This document shows positions 6,775 through 14,773 of a stretch of 15,814 bases of DNA, piece after piece (the stretch's first letter is position 1; each line of letters opens with the position of its first letter). The position numbers were made by a program, and so were the translations under genes. Origin of the DNA: CAYNNP01 sp964398215 (GTDB lineage Bacteria; Planctomycetota; Planctomycetia; Pirellulales; Pirellulaceae); NCBI GenBank assembly GCA_964398215.1, contig CAYNNP010000155.1, positions 1-15,814 on the forward strand. The letters are read 5' to 3'. A model generated the notes under the pieces. It had not been told where the DNA came from. It saw only the letters and a program-made list of their open reading frames with translations, and made no database searches.

Positions 6775-9700
6775 GTGGGTCAAGAAGACTTTCAGTGGTT
6801 GGATACACAGCAGTTTTTGCGGATCGATCAGGTTCGCGAGGACCTGCGTGCGGTTTGGACCTGTGGGGCAACCAGCGACCTGTTGCAGAATCTGCAAACC
6901 AAGCTGCAGTCCGAATTCAAGAATCTGCATGATTGTGATTCCGCAGTTTCGAATCTCAGCCGATTCATTCTGGCTAGTCGAAGTCCAATTTCGCTGCTGT
7001 CGCTGTTCGAGCGCGACGAAGATGCGTTGCCGTCGCTGCTAAAGTTCTTTGCCAGCAGTCAGACGCTTGCCAATATGATGATCGCGGACCCAGAGAGTTT
7101 TGATTTGGTTCGTGAAAGCGACGGGCAACCGTCTCACCGAAAGTACATGGTCGACGAAGCAACTGCTTTGCTGTCCAAAATCGATACTCCGGAACGAGCC
7201 GTTGCAACGATTCGCAAATTCGTTGACCGCGAAATGCTACGGATCGCGTATGGCGAATTCGTTCGTGAGCTCTCCCCCGACGGCGTCGGCCACCAGTTGG
7301 CACATGTCGCCGATGGGATCATCGAAGCTGCACTTCAGTTTGCTCTTGGGCGGGTAGCGAAACAGTTCGACCAGCCGATCTTGGCAAGCGGACAGATCCC
7401 GAAATTCAGCATTATCGGACTTGGAAATCTTGGTGGTGAAGAGCTAGCGTACGGCGCACCACTGTCTTTGATGTTTCTGTACGACACGATTGACGAAAAG
7501 AACCCGTCGCACTTGGAGTTCTATGCAACGCTGGTTCGGGAAATTTTGCAGCTGATTTCGCCAAGCGATGAACCTGACGGTAGCCCGCTTTCATTCAAGA
7601 TCGATATTTCTCTTAGTCGTGGGATTCATAAGGCAAACACGGACCACTTGGTTGGCAGCGTCAAAACCGTCGCCAGAACTCTGGAAAGCAAAGGTCTGAC
7701 ATGGCAGCGGATGGCGTTTGTAAAAGCTCGGGTTGTTGCAGGTGATCAAGAACTGGGTGAAAGCTTTATCAAACGGATTCGGCCTTGGGTATACCGCCGG
7801 GCCATGAGTCGCGCGGACTTGGTCGATATCCGTACGCTGCGTGGAAAACTCAAACGCCGCACAGAAGCTCAGTGCGACCGTGCCCAAAACGTACTGACCG
7901 ACACCGGTGGACGACAAGACATTGAACTAACCATTCAGTTCCTGCAGCTTTTGCACGGCAGCGAACTGCCCGATGTCCGCACGGCCAACTGCGCCGCTGC
8001 GATCGATGTGTTTCGCCGAACGGGCTGCCTGACGAACCAAGAATCGAACCTGCTCGCGACCAACTACGCGCGTCTGTGTCGACTGCAACATCATCTGAGC
8101 GTGCTGTTTGGACTGCATACTGGCAAGATCCCTGCGGACAACGCGATGCTGAAAGCGGTCGCATGGCATTTGGGAATCAAAGACGAAGCGGGCGATATCG
8201 GTGGCGACGAAAAGTTCCAATCGCAATTGTCGGAAACGTTTGCCGTCAATCGCAAGATGATCAACCACTTGATGGGCGAATTGCCAACTGCCGACTCCAA
8301 CGACCTGGATGCTCAGATTGCGGAGATCGAAACCGAACTGATCCTGGACCCTTCGCCAGATCCCGATTTGGTACACGAAACGCTTGCCAAGTACGGTTTG
8401 TCGGATCCACACCGATCGTTCCAGGACCTGATGGAGTTGAGTTCCGAATCGGTTTCATTTCTTTCGCCGCAGCGGTGCAAACATTTCTTTTCCGCAATCG
8501 CGCCAGGGATTTTATCTGAAGTCGCCCAGACGCCGCAGCCAGATGAAACCTTGCGGACGCTGGTGCGTGTTGCAGATTCGATTGGTGCAAAAGCAAGCCT
8601 ATGGGAGCTGCTTGGTGCGAATCGGCCAACGATGCATCTGATGGTCCGTTTATGTGCTGCGGCACCGTATCTGAGCAATCTGCTGATCGACAACCCAGGC
8701 ATGATTGACGAATTGATCGATTGCTTGCTGATGAATCGTTTGCCATCGAAAGATCGTTTGGATGCGCAGTCAATCGAACTGTGCCGTGGGGCTGCGGACA
8801 TTGACCTGATTTTGCACAGCTTCAAAAGTGGCGCTCATTTGATGATCGGTGTGCGCGACATTCTGGGGATGGACCCTGTCGAAGCGACGCATGCTTCTTT
8901 GAGTGATACCGCGGAAGCCGTCGTGCGGCGCGTTATCGAGCATGAACAAGAAATCCTGGCGGAACAAGTCGGCGACCCCATCGGATCCGAAGGTGAACCA
9001 GCGGAGCTTTTAGCAGTCGCGCTGGGCAAGTTTGGTGGGCGCGAACCGAATTATCACAGCGACTTGGATGTCATTTTCTTGTACTCCGAAGTCGGTGAAA
9101 CCAAGCGTCGTGTGGGCGGCCCGCGTTCGACAACAACCAACCAATTGTTTTTCAATCAGTTGGCAGGGCGTGTGATCAACCGCATCAATCATGCGTCGCG
9201 GGCCGGTCGGCTGTATGAGCTTGATGGCAGGCTGCGACCGGCTGGCGAAGAAGGGTTGTTGGCTGTTAGCGTTGATGAATTCCTGAGACGATTTCGTCAA
9301 GACGTCGCGCCGCTATGGCAGCGTCTGGCGCTTTGCAAGGCGCGTGTGATTTCTGGTTCGCGGCGAGTGCGGAAACACACGACCGATATGATTCGTCAAA
9401 CCATTTCGCAGACACGATGGCACAGGAATATTTTGCCCGAGATTCGCAACATGCGAGAAAGAATGGAAACGACCGCGACAGCGAACAATATCAAACGCGG
9501 GCGCGGCGGAACGGTGGACGTTGAAGTCATCGCACAAGCTTTGACGCTCCAGCACGCGCAGACTTCGCCACAGATTTTGGCGACTGGGACAACCGAAGCA
9601 CTGCAGGCGATAGCCGCGGCCGGCCATTTGCCCGAAGTTCAAGCGTTGCAGTTGATCAACAACTATCGAACCTTAAGACGAGTCGAAGCCAATCTGAGGC

Positions 9701-9867
9701 TGATGGATACGACGGCGCGCCACGAAGTACCTGAAACACCGGATTCGCTTGCTGATTTGGCTTTCTTGATGCAAGAACCTGACCCGCAGATGATTTTGGC
9801 ACAGTGCGAACAAGCTCGCCGAAACAATCGGATGATCTTCGATCAGGTCTTTGGCCCTTCGATTTAA
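6775..9867 (+). CDS. glnE: Glutamine synthetase adenylyltransferase GlnE with a degenerate N-terminal deadenylylase domain
   Basis: GlnE modifies glutamine synthetase with AMP to lower its activity when nitrogen is plentiful; the N-terminal half of the classical enzyme removes the AMP. This protein has 1030 residues, slightly longer than the roughly 950 of E. coli GlnE, and keeps the two-lobed layout. The C-terminal nucleotidyltransferase is intact: GKFGGRE (751-757), SDLD (762-765) with the metal-binding aspartates D763 and D765, and DGRLRP (817-822). In the N-terminal copy the same motif reads GLGNLGGEEL (215-224) followed by APLS (228-231) where SDxD is expected, so both aspartates are gone and the usual Lys is Asn218. 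The later DxRLRP motif reads DISLSR (277-282). The protein is therefore probably adenylylation-only. The start is GTG with a weak upstream AGG. The gene is divergent from the sigma factor gene. Confidence 0.92.
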   Translation: MGQEDFQWLDTQQFLRIDQVREDLRAVWTCGATSDLLQNLQTKLQSEFKNLHDCDSAVSNLSRFILASRSPISLLSLFERDEDALPSLLKFFASSQTLANMMIADPESFDLVRESDGQPSHRKYMVDEATALLSKIDTPERAVATIRKFVDREMLRIAYGEFVRELSPDGVGHQLAHVADGIIEAALQFALGRVAKQFDQPILASGQIPKFSIIGLGNLGGEELAYGAPLSLMFLYDTIDEKNPSHLEFYATLVREILQLISPSDEPDGSPLSFKIDISLSRGIHKANTDHLVGSVKTVARTLESKGLTWQRMAFVKARVVAGDQELGESFIKRIRPWVYRRAMSRADLVDIRTLRGKLKRRTEAQCDRAQNVLTDTGGRQDIELTIQFLQLLHGSELPDVRTANCAAAIDVFRRTGCLTNQESNLLATNYARLCRLQHHLSVLFGLHTGKIPADNAMLKAVAWHLGIKDEAGDIGGDEKFQSQLSETFAVNRKMINHLMGELPTADSNDLDAQIAEIETELILDPSPDPDLVHETLAKYGLSDPHRSFQDLMELSSESVSFLSPQRCKHFFSAIAPGILSEVAQTPQPDETLRTLVRVADSIGAKASLWELLGANRPTMHLMVRLCAAAPYLSNLLIDNPGMIDELIDCLLMNRLPSKDRLDAQSIELCRGAADIDLILHSFKSGAHLMIGVRDILGMDPVEATHASLSDTAEAVVRRVIEHEQEILAEQVGDPIGSEGEPAELLAVALGKFGGREPNYHSDLDVIFLYSEVGETKRRVGGPRSTTTNQLFFNQLAGRVINRINHASRAGRLYELDGRLRPAGEEGLLAVSVDEFLRRFRQDVAPLWQRLALCKARVISGSRRVRKHTTDMIRQTISQTRWHRNILPEIRNMRERMETTATANNIKRGRGGTVDVEVIAQALTLQHAQTSPQILATGTTEALQAIAAAGHLPEVQALQLINNYRTLRRVEANLRLMDTTARHEVPETPDSLADLAFLMQEPDPQMILAQCEQARRNNRMIFDQVFGPSI

Positions 9868-10097
9868 ATATCGCACGCGGTTGCAATTTTTCTAGGAACA
9901 CGGAGCCACATGCCTGCGAATCAATCGGTTTCACGGCATCGAATTTCAAATTCATATCACATTTTCGAAAAAATGGCTGAACCACTGTGCTTTTTGGTTT
10001 CGTACCAGACCAGTGGGTGAACCAACCCGGACTTTTCAACTACCATAGTAAAGCTTGTGTTGCCTCAAACGCGTCTCATCCATATTGGGGCCGGCAC

Positions 10098-10138
10098 ATG
10101 CTTTTGCGTTTGGCAATTGCCAAGCGACGCAAATGCAT
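10098..10138. promoter_or_regulatory. Nested inverted repeat centred on a 14-bp perfect palindrome
   Basis: The core TTGGCAATTGCCAA (10110-10123) is perfectly palindromic. It is flanked by ATGCTTTTGCGT (10098-10109) and ACGCAAATGCAT (10127-10138), which pair at 11 of 12 positions. The only irregularity is a 3-nt bulge (GCG, 10124-10126). It lies 53 bp before the moxR start. It could be an operator for a dimeric regulator or a strong leader hairpin. There is no following T-run, so it is not a typical intrinsic terminator of glnE. Confidence 0.55.
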
Positions 10139-10181
10139 CATGCACTTGCTGATTGGACCTTGTCTCCTCTCCATTTAACAC

Positions 10182-10186
10182 GGAAG
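10182..10186 (+). promoter_or_regulatory. Ribosome binding site for the MoxR gene
   Basis: GGAAG lies 5 nt before the ATG at 10192. It favours this start over the in-frame TTG at 10153, which would add 13 residues. Confidence 0.5.
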
Positions 10187-10191
10187 AATGC

Positions 10192-11250
10192 ATGTTTACA
10201 CGTGACAGTGCCAGTGCGGCAAACGTGAACTCAGAATCTGGGTCTGCTGAAGTCGACGCGTCAGGAAATCAAACGCCCAAGACTTCTTCGACGGCTTCAT
10301 CCAATACCGGCGAGTTGGCTGCCAGCTTGTTGGAGCGAGTCGGTGACGTCCGGTCTCAATTGCAGACGGTGATTCGCGGCAAAGAAGACGTGATCGATTT
10401 TGTCCTTACCGCATTGTTGGCCGAAGGCAGTGTTTTGCTAGAAGACGTGCCTGGCGTCGGAAAGACTACGCTGGCAAAATCGTTGGCCAAGCTAATCGAC
10501 TTGGATTTTCAACGAGTTCAGTGCACACCCGATTTGCTGCCAGCTGACATCCTTGGTAGTTCCATTTTCCAACCAGCCACCGGCGACTTTGCATTCAGGC
10601 ATGGACCTATATTCTGTGACTTGCTGATTGCAGATGAAATCAACCGAGCATCACCGCGCACCCAGAGTGCGTTGCTGGAAGCGATGGCCGAAGGCCAAGT
10701 CACAGTTGATGGTACACGCTACGAGCTTCACAAACCGTTCCTGGTGATCGCCACTCAGAACCCAAGCGGTTTTGAAGGAACGTTTCCGCTGCCCGAATCG
10801 CAATTGGATCGCTTTCTGTTTCGGTTGACCATGGACTACCCTGATGTCGAAAGCGAAGTCGACTTGTTGCTTGACCAAGCGGCCACGGACCCGATCGAAA
10901 AGCTTCAGCCGGTGATGACCAAGAGCGAAGTTCTCCAGATCCAACAGTTGGTCCGCCAGGTAACGGTCGATCGCAAGGTTGCTTCGTACATCGTCAAACT
11001 CACTGATGCGACACGACGCGATTCACGACTCAGGGTTGGTTGTAGCCCGCGAGGATCCAAGATGCTGTTGCGTGCGGCGCAGGCTCGGGCTGTTTTGTCG
11101 GGTCGCGATTTTGTGTTGCCCGATGACGTCCAGCAAGTCGCAGTGAATGTGGTTGGCCACCGAGTATCTGGGCGCGGATTGAGCGCCGCGAGCGAAGATG
11201 CCAGAATTGTGGTGAGCGAATTACTGCAACAAACCGAGGTGCCGGTGTGA
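10192..11250 (+). CDS. MoxR-family AAA+ ATPase
   Basis: MoxR ATPases are chaperone-like AAA+ proteins that activate or assemble partner proteins, here probably the DUF58 protein encoded next. From the ATG at 10192 the protein has 352 residues, the usual size for the family. After a Ser/Thr-rich N-terminus of about 45 residues come Walker A (PGVGKTT, 87-93, K91), Walker B (LLIADEINRAS, D148 and E149), sensor 1 (ATQNP, N190) and the family motif FPLPESQLDRFLFRL. The C-terminal lid contains GCSPRGSKMLLRAAQARA. The stop codon overlaps the next start (GTGA, 11247-11250), which indicates translational coupling. This is the first gene of a three-gene operon. An ATG start with GGAAG upstream is preferred over TTG at 10153. 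Confidence 0.92.
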   Translation: MFTRDSASAANVNSESGSAEVDASGNQTPKTSSTASSNTGELAASLLERVGDVRSQLQTVIRGKEDVIDFVLTALLAEGSVLLEDVPGVGKTTLAKSLAKLIDLDFQRVQCTPDLLPADILGSSIFQPATGDFAFRHGPIFCDLLIADEINRASPRTQSALLEAMAEGQVTVDGTRYELHKPFLVIATQNPSGFEGTFPLPESQLDRFLFRLTMDYPDVESEVDLLLDQAATDPIEKLQPVMTKSEVLQIQQLVRQVTVDRKVASYIVKLTDATRRDSRLRVGCSPRGSKMLLRAAQARAVLSGRDFVLPDDVQQVAVNVVGHRVSGRGLSAASEDARIVVSELLQQTEVPV

Positions 11251-12566
11251 CAAAGCCATGGTTGTTGAGTCGGAATCCCAACGCAGAGCCGCGGAACTTG
11301 AGTAGCATGATCGGAGGCTTTCTTAAATTCTTAGTCGCACTGCCGAAGTGGATATTGCTTGCCCCGTTGCGGTTCTTGAATATGATCCGTGGCAGCGCAA
11401 CGGTTGGCTCGGTCACCATGTTGCTGATGGTGTTGATGAGCCTGAATATCGTTTGGGGCTATCCATGGATTGGGTTCTTTTCGGTATGCATCGCCGTTCT
11501 GCTGGTCACCAGCGCAGTGAACCGAGCGTTGCGCCCCAATCTAGAACTGGATTTTTCGCTGCCTCGGAGTGTCTCGGTTGGTTCGCACTGCAAGATCACG
11601 ACGCATGCGAAAAACATGAACTATATGCCAGCGTTTGATGTGTCCGTTGGATTCAATGCGCGAAGCCGCCGTATTCAATGGCGAAAGCCATCCTGGTTTG
11701 ATTCAACACGAGGCAGTTTGTTCGAGTACATCGCGCGAGGCGAAACGGTTTCGGCTGACGCTGATGTCGTTTTTCACAAACGCGGTATCTTACAGATTCC
11801 CAGGGTCTATGTGACTTCCGCGTTTCCGTTTCATATCTTTCATAGTACCCAAAAAATTGATACGGAAACCACGATTGCTGTTACTCCAGCACCACTGCAT
11901 GAATCCGAAGGCCGTGATGCGCAGTTGTTGTTAAGTGCGGTTGGTGCCTGGGCACAAAAGATATTGTCGGGCGATGCACTTCAGTACATCGGCAGTCGCG
12001 AATACCAGTCCGGCATGTCCGTCCGCCGCTGGGATTTTGCGTCATGGGCAAGGCTGGGCAAGCCAATCGTGCGCGAATTTCAATCGCCGTCGATCCAAAC
12101 GGTCCGAATCATTGTCGATGCGGCAAGCCAAGACAAAGAGAGGTTTGAACGCCTGTTGCGTCTAGCCGCCACCGCAATCGAATCATTGTCGTTTAGTTCG
12201 ATACAGCTTGAACTGGCTATCACCTGCGAATCGCAGGTCCGAAATCACAGTGGACGTGAGAGAGGCGGTAAAAAGCAATTGGATTCCGAATCAATGCTTG
12301 TACGCTTGGCTGCCGCAGAAACGGTCGATGAGAAAGTTTCTGATCAGCGTCTTTTGGAAATCGCAGAGTCTGGCACAAAGTCGGCGACGTTGCTGTTGAC
12401 CGCGCGTGAAAATGTTGACGTGATCGACTTGGCTGGAATCAAGTGGGAATGTGTCATTGTTGATGCTGTTGATCAAGCGGATTCAAACCAGCGCGTCGAC
12501 AATGGTCACCCAGTTGCCGAGTCATCGTCGGCGAAAGCAGAACGTATCCACCAAGGAGCGATATAG
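11247..12566 (+). CDS. DUF58 domain membrane protein
   Basis: This is a 439-residue member of the DUF58 family, the usual genetic partner of MoxR ATPases. Two adjacent hydrophobic segments lie near residues 55-95. The diagnostic DUF58 motif is at 247-279 (YIGSREYQSGMSVRRWDFAS, then KPIVREFQ), followed by a fold related to von Willebrand factor A domains. I see no full MIDAS metal-binding set, which is normal for DUF58. Translation starts at GTG 11247, inside the stop of moxR, with GAGG just upstream; the stop TAG shares one base with the next GTG start. The biochemical role of DUF58 is not established. Proposed roles are in cell-envelope assembly or stress responses together with MoxR and the transglutaminase. 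The C-terminal tail of about 30 residues is polar and probably disordered. Confidence 0.88.
   Translation: MTKPWLLSRNPNAEPRNLSSMIGGFLKFLVALPKWILLAPLRFLNMIRGSATVGSVTMLLMVLMSLNIVWGYPWIGFFSVCIAVLLVTSAVNRALRPNLELDFSLPRSVSVGSHCKITTHAKNMNYMPAFDVSVGFNARSRRIQWRKPSWFDSTRGSLFEYIARGETVSADADVVFHKRGILQIPRVYVTSAFPFHIFHSTQKIDTETTIAVTPAPLHESEGRDAQLLLSAVGAWAQKILSGDALQYIGSREYQSGMSVRRWDFASWARLGKPIVREFQSPSIQTVRIIVDAASQDKERFERLLRLAATAIESLSFSSIQLELAITCESQVRNHSGRERGGKKQLDSESMLVRLAAAETVDEKVSDQRLLEIAESGTKSATLLLTARENVDVIDLAGIKWECVIVDAVDQADSNQRVDNGHPVAESSSAKAERIHQGAI
12553..12558 (+). promoter_or_regulatory. Ribosome binding site for the transglutaminase gene
   Basis: AAGGAG lies 7 nt before the GTG at 12566, inside the end of the DUF58 reading frame. 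It fixes the GTG as the start and supports coupled translation. Confidence 0.7.
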
Positions 12567-14686
12567 TGGATAACAAAAGAATTGCGAAGTGGTTTGTGCC
12601 GGCGCTTTTATGTGTGCAAGCCATGTTTACAGGTTCGACGTTTGCCACGCTTTTTGTCACGCTGATGGTATTCGGCTTGTCCGCAGCGGTCGTCTATTTT
12701 CGATACAAAGGGTTGTCTACGGATTCCAATTTGGAGCCGCCATCTGTCAGTGTTTCGACTCTGTGTTTATTTTGGTTGTTAGTAGTAACCATGGTTGCGG
12801 TTTGGCGATTTGGTTCCTATGGAGCAGAATCGATCAACCCGATTGCGTATGCATTTGATACCGCGTCACATTTCTGCCTGTTCGCGATGATGATCTTGTG
12901 GATTCGGTATTTGTCCGCCGGTCACGTTGCCATGCTTCCGTTAGGCTTCTTTCTGATCATGCTTTGCGTGGCATCGGGTGGTTCCAGTCAGTCGGAAGCC
13001 GGGCAAACTACCGTCGCGATTATCGCCGCCATCGCGTTTGCCATTGCGTCACAGATGATTTTTTCAGCGCACTATCGCCGAGTGCTCGATTGCGACCAAG
13101 TGCACGCGAGTTCCCGAGACCGACAGAGGACCAAGTGGATGGTTTCGGCAGCGGTCATTGCCAGCATGATGGTCGCTACGACGGTGGTCGCCAGAATGAC
13201 AAACACGGTTTTGCCGATGGCCCAAGACCTTGTCCACACTCAGCTCAGCAACACCTTGGATCCAGTTCGCGAACAGATTCGAATCAGTAGTTCGCGCTAT
13301 GTTCGTGGTGGAACGATTGGATCCATTCGCAATCACATGATTTCGTCGCCAGATACCGTTGCGCTGACGGCCTACGCATCAGGGGCGCCGGGATACTTGC
13401 GCGGAACAGCGTTTGATATTTATTCAGGCCGACAATGGGTTCGAGCCAGAAATTTGAGACTTCCTGAGGAGTACCGGACGGAAAAACTCGAGACGCGAGG
13501 GGTCCTTTCGACAGGGCAGAGCAACGTCAAACTGAAGGGGAAATCAACTCGCAAGCTCAGGCGTTTTCCGTTGCTTCAATCACAGAGCAACGGTCAGCCA
13601 GCGACTATCGAGATTCACAACGACCCCATACGTGGCCCGGTGACGTTCACGCCACTGGGAGCACAATGGATCGACACCGCATCGAACGGCTTGAAAGTTA
13701 GCCAACATCAAATCATCAAAGCAGGCGTCGACTACTCGAACCCCTACGTTTGTGGCGTCTCCGCGATCCCACCTCCAGAACAACTTGGGCCGAAACAACG
13801 AAAACTCTTGTTGTTTGTCCCCGCGTCAATGCGTGAAACAGTGGGCCCGATTGCTGCAGAAGTATGCGAGGACGCAGAAACGACGATGGACAAAGCGGAC
13901 GCGATTTCCAGCTACTTTCAGAACAACTTTCTCTACACACTTGATACTAAAGCCGAAGGCGGTTTTGGCGACCCGATCATCGGATTTTTGAAGAAGAAAC
14001 ATCCCGCGCATTGCGAGTTCTTTGCTGCTGCCACCGCCCTGATGCTCCGCAGCCAAGATGTTCCGACTCGCTACGTTACCGGCTATGTTGCCAAAGACTT
14101 TAATGTCAAGGAGAAGCATTGGTTGGCTAAAAATCGCGACGCGCACGCTTGGGTCGAAGCGTACGATGACACAACGCAGCGATGGTTCCCGGTCGAGTCG
14201 ACACCTGGCCGGACCTATATTTCCTTGGCCATGCAAGACACCGAAAATATTGACCTTTCGCTGCTGAATTCCCAGAGCGATGACGACGATGATGACTCAG
14301 ATAGTATTCTTAGTCGGATATGGGGTTGGTTAACGTCGATCAGGGCGATGGACCCACTGAATATTGTGATCAGTGCGTTACAAGTGCCTGTGTTGATCGG
14401 ACTGTTGTTCATTCTGTGGAAGCGTTCACGCGCTAGCACTGCGACCGCAGATCCGCTGGATCAAAAATGCATGCAGATGTTGCGCAAGGTAGACCGGATG
14501 GTCCGCCGTCATGGCTTGGTCCGTAAGCCAAACGAAACCATCCATCAGTTTGCCCAGCGAGTCGAACAGTATTCTGACGATCCGAAAGTCGCCGCAATCG
14601 AGTTGCGATTTGACGACATCGCTGGCTGGTACCGCGATTTTGCATCGGCCCGGTACCGTGGACAACTGCCCACAGCATTCGCGTAA
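12566..14686 (+). CDS. TgpA-like membrane transglutaminase (DUF3488 / transglutaminase core / DUF4129)
   Basis: This 706-residue protein has about six or seven N-terminal transmembrane segments (within 10-210). A large extracytoplasmic region follows, then a further membrane helix near 597-622 and a cytoplasmic tail. The stretch around 257-285 (VALTAYASGAPGYLRG, FDIYSGRQW) is typical of TgpA/DUF3488 proteins. The transglutaminase core carries Cys483 (AHCEFFAAA) and His527 (RDAHAWVEAY). The third position, normally Asp, is Glu544 (WFPVESTPG), a conservative change. An Asp-rich run (SDDDDDDSDS) precedes the last helix. The tail (about 631-702) looks like DUF4129 (KPNETIHQFAQRV). It is the last gene of the operon with moxR and DUF58, overlapping the latter by one base. 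It probably cleaves or crosslinks proteins or peptides in the envelope; the substrate is unknown. Confidence 0.9.
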   Translation: MDNKRIAKWFVPALLCVQAMFTGSTFATLFVTLMVFGLSAAVVYFRYKGLSTDSNLEPPSVSVSTLCLFWLLVVTMVAVWRFGSYGAESINPIAYAFDTASHFCLFAMMILWIRYLSAGHVAMLPLGFFLIMLCVASGGSSQSEAGQTTVAIIAAIAFAIASQMIFSAHYRRVLDCDQVHASSRDRQRTKWMVSAAVIASMMVATTVVARMTNTVLPMAQDLVHTQLSNTLDPVREQIRISSSRYVRGGTIGSIRNHMISSPDTVALTAYASGAPGYLRGTAFDIYSGRQWVRARNLRLPEEYRTEKLETRGVLSTGQSNVKLKGKSTRKLRRFPLLQSQSNGQPATIEIHNDPIRGPVTFTPLGAQWIDTASNGLKVSQHQIIKAGVDYSNPYVCGVSAIPPPEQLGPKQRKLLLFVPASMRETVGPIAAEVCEDAETTMDKADAISSYFQNNFLYTLDTKAEGGFGDPIIGFLKKKHPAHCEFFAAATALMLRSQDVPTRYVTGYVAKDFNVKEKHWLAKNRDAHAWVEAYDDTTQRWFPVESTPGRTYISLAMQDTENIDLSLLNSQSDDDDDDSDSILSRIWGWLTSIRAMDPLNIVISALQVPVLIGLLFILWKRSRASTATADPLDQKCMQMLRKVDRMVRRHGLVRKPNETIHQFAQRVEQYSDDPKVAAIELRFDDIAGWYRDFASARYRGQLPTAFA

Positions 14687-14732
14687 CAAATCCCGACGCG
14701 TCCGGGTTAATATCCGATTGTCGGCACGGTTA

Positions 14733-14756
14733 AGGGAGTAGTGAACAAGACTCCCT
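14733..14756 (+). terminator. Hairpin between the transglutaminase and epimerase genes
   Basis: AGGGAGT (14733-14739) and ACTCCCT (14750-14756) form a perfect 7-bp stem with a 10-nt loop, 17 bp before the epimerase start. There is no T-run, so intrinsic termination is doubtful. It could instead affect translation of the epimerase gene. A shorter GC-rich imperfect palindrome lies at 14691-14705. Confidence 0.3.
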
Positions 14757-14773
14757 AGTACCCTCGTGTCACA

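Larger units (their letters stand above)
9868..10191 (+). other. Intergenic leader upstream of the moxR operon
   Basis: I see no convincing gene in these 324 bp. The longest frame (about 63 codons from a GTG at 9987) has no ribosome binding site and unremarkable composition. The notable structure is the nested inverted repeat at 10098-10138. The promoter of the moxR operon is expected here, but no clear -35/-10 pair was identified. Confidence 0.6.

Noticed and set aside
7927..8412. 161-codon minus-strand frame inside glnE
   Set aside because: It is a shadow of glnE and has no domain, no ribosome binding site and no room for a promoter.
8261..8825. Overlapping 170-codon minus-strand frames inside glnE
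   Set aside because: They are antisense to a well-supported gene with no recognised motif; long shadow frames are common in such DNA.
9987..10178. 63-codon plus-strand frame before moxR
   Set aside because: It has a GTG start without a ribosome binding site and no recognisable motif, and its DNA contains the strong nested palindrome, which explains the sequence better as a regulatory region.
10153..10191. In-frame TTG start extending the MoxR protein by 13 residues
   Set aside because: The ATG at 10192 has GGAAG at suitable spacing, and the extension is not needed for any family feature.
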